DNA from: Synechococcaceae cyanobacterium
Lineage (GTDB): Bacteria; Cyanobacteriota; Cyanobacteriia; PCC-6307; Cyanobiaceae
Assembly (NCBI GenBank): GCA_947460085.1
Contig: CANHGA010000008.1
Location: forward strand, 1-18,745
DNA length: 18,745 nucleotides
Reading direction: 5' to 3'
The notes under the pieces are model-generated. The model saw nothing but the letters and a program-made list of their open reading frames with translations, was not told where the DNA came from and did no database searches. Both the position numbers and the translations under genes were made by a program. Shown piece by piece: positions 14,730 to 18,745 of the stretch (position 1 is its first letter; each line of letters starts with the position of its first letter).

Positions 14730-15194
14730 GTGAGCAGCGAAGTGCCAGCTCTGGTAGGGGCGGATCTCCGTCTGGCTGTGGAGTTGGAGCGGCTACTGGC
14801 CGCGGCTGCCCCCCTGGAAGGGTGTGCATTGCTGTTGGGGGTCAAAATGGCCAAGGTCCTTGTGGTGCAGGCGGTTTGGCCCTGTTGCAATCGCTGGCCC
14901 TTGGCAGAAGAGCGGGGCCGGCGCTTCGCCATTGATCCCCGGGAACAGCTGCTGGCCCAAAAATGGGCACGCCAGCATCAGATGGTGGTGTTGGGATTTG
15001 CCCACAGCCATCCCAGCTCGCCGCCAGTGCCATCCGCCACGGATTTGGCCTTGTCTGTGGCGCCGGCCTTGTTGGCGATTCAAGGATTTGAGGCCCCAGG
15101 CAGCCGGGCCAGCTTGGCTTGGTGGTGGATCGAGGCGGATGGTGCCGAACCCTTGCGGCTGCCAACGCGGCTGCCATGGAGAATGGGTCGATAG
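14730..15194 (+). CDS. JAMM (MPN+/Mov34) metalloprotease
   Basis: A 154-residue single-domain JAB1/MPN+ zinc isopeptidase or peptidase. All catalytic residues are present: E30 and the zinc motif H92-x-H94-x7-S102-x2-D105 within AHSHPSSPPVPSATD. Bacterial relatives such as mycobacterial Mec cleave residues from the C-terminus of ubiquitin-like sulfur-carrier proteins. The next gene, 38 bases downstream on the same strand, is an E1-like adenylyltransferase, the usual partner of such carriers, so a role in maturing or recycling a ThiS/MoaD-type carrier is likely but inferred. The start is GTG 14730; no ATG precedes E30 and no Shine-Dalgarno is clear, so the exact start is uncertain by a few codons. 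Confidence 0.88.
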   Translation: MSSEVPALVGADLRLAVELERLLAAAAPLEGCALLLGVKMAKVLVVQAVWPCCNRWPLAEERGRRFAIDPREQLLAQKWARQHQMVVLGFAHSHPSSPPVPSATDLALSVAPALLAIQGFEAPGSRASLAWWWIEADGAEPLRLPTRLPWRMGR

Positions 15195-15232
15195 CTCGAT
15201 GTGCGTTTGCGCGCCACTCGCTCCTGCTTCCC

Positions 15233-16405
15233 ATGCTTCCTCCCGACACCAGCGGTGTTCAGCTCAGCCCCGATGAGGTGGCCCGTTTTGCCCGGCACCT
15301 GATCCTTCCCGAGGTTGGGATGGAGGGGCAGAAGCGCCTCAAGGCCGCTTCGGTGCTTTGCGTTGGCACCGGCGGCCTGGGCTCGCCCCTGCTGCTCTAT
15401 TTGGCGGCGGCGGGTGTGGGCCGCCTGGGCATTGTCGATTTCGACGTGGTTGACCACAGCAATTTGCAGCGCCAGGTGATCCACGGCACCTCCTGGGTGG
15501 GCAAGCCCAAGATCGAATCGGCCAAGGCCCGCATCCTCGAGATCAATCCCCATTGCCAGGTGGATCTCTACGAAACGGCTCTCACCAGTGAGAACGCCCT
15601 CGAGATCGTGGCGGGCTACGACATCGTTTGCGACGGCACCGACAACTTCCCGACCCGTTACCTGGTGAACGACGCCTGCGTGCTGCTCGGTAAGCCGAAC
15701 GTGTATGGCTCGATCTTCCGTTTTGAAGGCCAGGCCACGGTGTTCAACCTGGATGCCGAAAGCCCGAACTACCGCGACCTTTTCCCCGAGCCGCCGCCGC
15801 CGGGCATGGTTCCGTCCTGCGCCGAGGGGGGCGTGGTGGGGGTGCTCCCCGGGATCATCGGTGTGATTCAGGCCACCGAGGCTGTGAAAATCATCACCGG
15901 CATCGGCACCACCTTGAGCGGCCGGCTGCTCCTCTTTGATGCCCTGGGCATGAAGTTCCGGGAGCTCAAGCTCAGGCCGAATCCCGAGCGGCCGGTGATC
16001 GACAAGCTGATCGACTACCAGGAGTTCTGTGGCGTGGGGGGCAGTGCCCCAGGCCAAGAGGAGGCTGGCGCGGTCGAGAGCATTTCAGTGCAGGAGCTCA
16101 AGGCCCTGCTTGATGGCGACACCAGCGGCCTGGTGTTGATCGATGTGCGCAATCCACCCGAAGCTGAGATTGCCGTGATTCCTGGCGCGGTGCTGATCCC
16201 CCTCGATCAGATTGAAAACGGCACAGCCATCGAGCGGATCAAGCAGCTGGCTGCGGGCAAAAAGCTCTATGCCCATTGCAAGCTGGGCGGCCGCAGTGCC
16301 AAGGCCCTGATTGCCCTCAAGCGTGCCGGCGTGGAAGGGATCAACGTGCAAGGCGGCATTGATGCCTGGAGCCAGGAGATTGATTCGAGCCTGCCGCGTT
16401 ATTGA
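15233..16405 (+). CDS. moeB: MoeZ-type sulfur-carrier adenylyltransferase/sulfurtransferase (E1-like + rhodanese)
   Basis: The 390-residue product joins an E1-like MoeB/ThiF domain (about 10-265) to a C-terminal rhodanese domain (about 284-390). It adenylates the C-terminal glycine of a sulfur-carrier protein and passes sulfur to it, serving molybdopterin, thiamine or tRNA thiolation. Visible features are the ATP loop GTGGLG at 45-50, DFDVVDHSNLQRQV, the acyl-accepting region VPSCAEGGV with C196, and the rhodanese loop C349-KLGGR. The zinc-binding CxxC of E. coli MoeB is replaced by NYRD (179-182) and only C266 of the second pair remains, as in MoeZ-type proteins. ATG 15233 gives the family start. 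Probably co-transcribed with the JAMM gene. Confidence 0.93.
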   Translation: MLPPDTSGVQLSPDEVARFARHLILPEVGMEGQKRLKAASVLCVGTGGLGSPLLLYLAAAGVGRLGIVDFDVVDHSNLQRQVIHGTSWVGKPKIESAKARILEINPHCQVDLYETALTSENALEIVAGYDIVCDGTDNFPTRYLVNDACVLLGKPNVYGSIFRFEGQATVFNLDAESPNYRDLFPEPPPPGMVPSCAEGGVVGVLPGIIGVIQATEAVKIITGIGTTLSGRLLLFDALGMKFRELKLRPNPERPVIDKLIDYQEFCGVGGSAPGQEEAGAVESISVQELKALLDGDTSGLVLIDVRNPPEAEIAVIPGAVLIPLDQIENGTAIERIKQLAAGKKLYAHCKLGGRSAKALIALKRAGVEGINVQGGIDAWSQEIDSSLPRY

Positions 16406-16426
16406 GGCCGCGTTATTGAGGCCGCG
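16393..16426 (+). repeat. 14-bp tandem duplication across the moeB stop codon
   Basis: GCCGCGTTATTGAG occurs twice in direct succession (16393-16406, 16407-16420), followed by the first six bases of a third copy. The moeB TGA lies in the first copy. The second copy is therefore untranslated and looks like a recent slippage duplication. Confidence 0.9.
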
Positions 16427-16436
16427 CTAAGGGGGC

Positions 16437-17594
16437 TTAGTAGTCGACACCCCGCTTGAGATCAACGCCGCGCTCGGCGTAGTGCTTGTGGCACACCATC
16501 TCGGAGTAGACGCTGGCGAGTTCGAAGTAGGCGAGGCGATTTTTGCAGCGTCCGGTGAGGATCACCTCGGTTTCGGCGGGCTTGCGGAGCAGGGTCTGCA
16601 CGATTGGCTCCACGGGTAGGAGTTCGAGGTCGACGGTGGGATTGATCTCGTCGAGGATCACGGTTTTGTAGAGGCCGCTTGAGATGGCGGCCCTGGCGAT
16701 CTCCCAGGCCCGCTCCGCTTCCACGTAGTCGATCGGCTGTTGCTGGCCGCGCCAGACGATCGCATCCCTGCCGGAGCGCAGGTGATCGACCAGGTGCGGA
16801 TAGCTCTCGCGCAGGGCGGCAATGGCAGCGTCTTCGGTGTAGCCGGCGCCGCCCTTGAGCCACTGCAGGATGAGCACCCGGTGGCTTTTGTCTTGGCTGA
16901 TGCCCCGGCCGATCGCCTGCAGGCCTTTGCCAAGGGCGCTGGTGGATTTGCCCTTGCCATCACCGGTGTAGATCTCGATGCCGGTGATGCCGGGATCCAT
17001 CTGTTGGTGGGCCCGCATTTCCGAATGGAGATCAGCCAGTTGCACCAATTCCTTCGGCGCCCCCCGTCCCGTGCAGATCACCTCCATCCCGGGGGGTTTG
17101 CACGCCAGGGTGCTGGCCACCTCATCGGCATCGAGAAGCCCTAGATCGAGCACCGGGTTGAGCTCATCGAGCACCACCACCGAATAGAGGTCGGAGGCGA
17201 TGGCTCCCTTGGCAATATCCCAGCCCCGTTGGGCTTCCTGGCGATCGAATTTGGTGGCTTCTTCCGCCGTGAAATAGTCGCCCCGACCCGTGCGCACCTG
17301 GTCGATCAGGTGGGGGAAGCCCTGCTGGAGGGCCTCAATGGCGGCGTCCTCGTCGTAGGCCCGGCCGGGCCCTTTCAAGAAGCGCAGCAGCAGCACCCGG
17401 GTGCGTTTTTGCTCGCAGATCCCCAGGCCAATGGTGCGCAGCACCACCCCCAGGGCGGCCTGGCTCTTGCCCTTGCCATCCCCGTCGTAGACGTGCAGTT
17501 GGCCGTGGGCGCGCTCATCGCTGCCGGCTGCGGTGCGGATGCCAATGCCTCGGCCTGTCCCCCGCTGCGGCGTTTGGGTGCTGCTCGGGGCCAT
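16437..17594 (-). CDS. tandem CobO/BtuR-like P-loop protein (two adenosyltransferase-type domains)
   Basis: The 385-residue product contains two complete copies of the domain of CobO/BtuR, which adenosylates the cobalt of corrinoids. Copy one (about 32-195) has YDGDGKGKSQAALG with Walker A around 38-45, VVVLDELNPVLDLG and VICTGRGAPKEL. Copy two (about 203-385) has YTGDGKGKSTSALG, TVILDEINPTVDLE and VILTGRCKNRL. Both keep the GDGKGKS loop, with Ser where the family often has Thr, and a DE[LI]N acidic motif. Normal family members are about 180-200 residues with one domain. ATG 17592-17594 (MAPSST) is the start; the open frame upstream runs into larE and is not conserved-looking. Likely corrinoid role is inferred. 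An adenosyltransferase-derived NTPase is possible. Confidence 0.85.
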   Translation of the reverse strand: MAPSSTQTPQRGTGRGIGIRTAAGSDERAHGQLHVYDGDGKGKSQAALGVVLRTIGLGICEQKRTRVLLLRFLKGPGRAYDEDAAIEALQQGFPHLIDQVRTGRGDYFTAEEATKFDRQEAQRGWDIAKGAIASDLYSVVVLDELNPVLDLGLLDADEVASTLACKPPGMEVICTGRGAPKELVQLADLHSEMRAHQQMDPGITGIEIYTGDGKGKSTSALGKGLQAIGRGISQDKSHRVLILQWLKGGAGYTEDAAIAALRESYPHLVDHLRSGRDAIVWRGQQQPIDYVEAERAWEIARAAISSGLYKTVILDEINPTVDLELLPVEPIVQTLLRKPAETEVILTGRCKNRLAYFELASVYSEMVCHKHYAERGVDLKRGVDY

Positions 17595-17684
17595 TCGGGC
17601 TGCTGGGTTGGGCTTGATGCTACCGGTGATTCCGGTGCCCGGAAGCGCTTTCGCCTTGCCAAGATCGGATCCTGCGCCCGCGCC

Positions 17685-18578
17685 ATGCTGTTTTCCCTGC
17701 TTGAAGCCCTGCCGCCCCCTTTGGAGCAGGCCCTCAGCCATCTGCGGACCCAGCTGGCCCAGCTGGATGGGGTGGTGGTGGCCTATTCCGGCGGCGTCGA
17801 CAGTGCCCTGGTGGCCGCGATTGCCTTCGAACAACTCGGGTCTCGGGTCCAGGCGATTACGGGGGTGTCACCAGCTTTGGCACCCCATCTGCGGCAGGAG
17901 GCCATAGGGCAGGCGGCCTGGCTTGGCATCAGCCACCTGGAAATCATGACCGCGGAGCTGGATGATCCCGGCTACGCCAACAATCCCGATGGCCGCTGTT
18001 ACGCCTGCAAGCAGGAATTGCATCGCTTGCTGGCGCCGATCGCTGCGGCGGCGGGTGGGGCCCAGGTGATTGATGGGGTGAACCGGGATGACCTCGGCGA
18101 CTATCGCCCCGGGATTCGGGCGGCCCGCGAGCATGGGGTGATCTCCCCCTTGGCCGAGGCAGGCCTCGATAAGGCCGGGGTGCGCCAGCTCTCCAAGGCC
18201 CTCGGTTTGCCCTGGTGGGACAAGCCCGCCCAGCCATGCCTGGCTTCCCGGTTCCCCTATGGCGAGCCGATCACGGCCCAGCGGCTGGAACGGGTGGCAG
18301 CGGCGGAGGCCTGGTTGTTGGCCCAGGGCTGGCCCCGGGTGCGGGTGCGCAGCCAGGGGGAAACGGCGCGGATTGAATTGCCGGCCGACCAGTTGCCCGG
18401 GGCTTTGCTGCAGTGGACCGATACCCCCCAGCGGGAGGCCCTGGTTCAGGCCTTCCGCAGCCTGGGTTTTTCCGCCGTGGGCCTGGATTTGGAGGGCTTA
18501 GTCAGCGGCAAGCTCAACCGCGACCTGGCACCACCTGTTGAAATCCCATCAAAAAAGCCCCCCGGTGGGGGGCTTTAG
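17685..18578 (+). CDS. larE: LarE-family PP-loop sulfur insertase
   Basis: LarE adenylates a carboxylate and inserts sulfur into the precursor of the nickel-pincer nucleotide cofactor. The 297-residue product has the PP-loop AYSGGVDS (motif SGGVDS 35-40), NPDGRCYACK at 100-109, GVNRDDLGDYRPG near 131-143, and PCLASRFPYG at 184-193, all typical of LarE. It has exactly three cysteines: C105, C108 and C185. ATG 17685 gives the family start, with 90 bases to the divergent CobO-like gene and no visible Shine-Dalgarno. The last codons (KKPPGGGL) are encoded by a terminator hairpin. No larA, larB or larC is present in the window, so the physiological substrate is open. Confidence 0.9.
   Translation: MLFSLLEALPPPLEQALSHLRTQLAQLDGVVVAYSGGVDSALVAAIAFEQLGSRVQAITGVSPALAPHLRQEAIGQAAWLGISHLEIMTAELDDPGYANNPDGRCYACKQELHRLLAPIAAAAGGAQVIDGVNRDDLGDYRPGIRAAREHGVISPLAEAGLDKAGVRQLSKALGLPWWDKPAQPCLASRFPYGEPITAQRLERVAAAEAWLLAQGWPRVRVRSQGETARIELPADQLPGALLQWTDTPQREALVQAFRSLGFSAVGLDLEGLVSGKLNRDLAPPVEIPSKKPPGGGL
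18551..18576 (-). terminator. rho-independent terminator of speD, inside the 3' end of larE
   Basis: AAAGCCCCCC-GGT-GGGGGGCTTT forms a 10-bp stem. On the minus strand it is followed by six T residues in total, an ideal terminator 14 bases after the speD stop. On the plus strand only three T residues follow, and the larE stop TAG lies in that run. It may work in both directions but favours speD. Confidence 0.88.
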
Positions 18579-18590
18579 CCAGAGCCCTGC

Positions 18591-18745
18591 TTACAAGCTG
18601 GGGTCGCGCTGCACGTCGGCGATGGCCGAGGGCGTTTCCCGCCGGAAGCTGGTGAGCTTGTGGTTGCCGGCAGAGAGTTCTGCGGCGAGCACCTGGCAGG
18701 CCATCTCCGGCATGGTGTGGTCACCACAGGTGAACACATCAACCG
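18591..18745 (-). CDS. speD: S-adenosylmethionine decarboxylase proenzyme, C-terminal part
   Basis: Partial gene cut by the window edge; only the last 50 or so codons are present. SpeD is a pyruvoyl enzyme that makes decarboxylated S-adenosylmethionine, the aminopropyl donor for spermidine. The visible part has VFTCGDHTMPEMACQVL, with the catalytic cysteine-glycine and HT-x-P motif, and the cyanobacterial tail LTSFRRETPSAIADVQRDPSL before TAA at 18591-18593. The autocatalytic cleavage site (LESH region) lies outside the window. It converges on larE, twelve bases apart, and is terminated by the hairpin in the larE 3' end. Confidence 0.93.
   Translation of the reverse strand, partial: VDVFTCGDHTMPEMACQVLAAELSAGNHKLTSFRRETPSAIADVQRDPSL

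Noticed and set aside
15119..15232. Upstream extension of moeB into the JAMM gene
   Set aside because: The extra residues are out-of-frame translation of the JAMM end; the E1 family starts at MLPPD (15233).
17229..17684. Long amino-terminal extension of larE
   Set aside because: It is antisense to the CobO-like gene; the LarE family starts near the ATG at 17685.
1..18745. CRISPR arrays, insertion sequences, prophage or integron elements
   Set aside because: No regularly spaced repeats, transposase or integrase motifs, or long terminal inverted repeats were seen on either strand.

Overview
The window is chromosomal DNA from a GC-rich unicellular cyanobacterium, most likely an alpha-picocyanobacterium of the Synechococcus/Cyanobium type. 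The evidence is a set of cyanobacterial families (NdhN, LdpA, the Ycf45/SpoIIIAA-like R3H ATPase, DUF1815, DUF2839, a CAAD/CURT1 membrane protein, a CrtD-type carotenoid desaturase) and a perfect match to the cyanobacterial LexA box in front of recA. Genes are densely packed. I see no rRNA, CRISPR array, insertion sequence, integrase or prophage. The one long gene-free stretch is about 490 bases between rplC and ndhN.

Left end (1-2493, minus strand): the start of the large ribosomal protein operon, transcribed leftwards as rplC-rplD-rplW-rplB, with an 8-base rplD/rplW overlap and strong Shine-Dalgarno sites. The gap 2494-2981 separates it from a divergent plus-strand set: ndhN (NDH-1 subunit), ldpA (iron-sulfur redox/clock-input protein, overlapping ndhN and lacking an ATG start) and a P-loop/R3H ATPase. 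Then come tRNA-Gln(UUG), a HAD-family hydrolase and recA, which has an SOS box, a hairpin in its leader and a clear rho-independent terminator.

Middle (8602-14243): a minus-strand group (a degenerate DinG-like helicase, DUF2839, DUF1815) diverges from tyrA (prephenate/arogenate dehydrogenase). tyrA converges with crtD two bases apart. crtD in turn diverges from a fructosamine-kinase family gene with almost no space between the starts.

Right end (14305-18745): a CAAD membrane protein gene diverges from a JAMM metalloprotease gene followed by a MoeZ-type E1-like adenylyltransferase fused to rhodanese. Next, on the minus strand, is a protein with two complete CobO/BtuR-type P-loop domains in tandem. 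Divergent from that is larE (PP-loop sulfur insertase, three cysteines only), whose 3' end contains the hairpin that terminates the opposing gene speD, cut by the window edge.

Most of the window is housekeeping. The best candidates for something less well described are the JAMM plus E1/rhodanese pair, the tandem CobO protein, a LarE with no Lar partners nearby, the helicase-like protein without a Walker A motif, and the structured non-coding leaders upstream of recA and ndhN/rplC.
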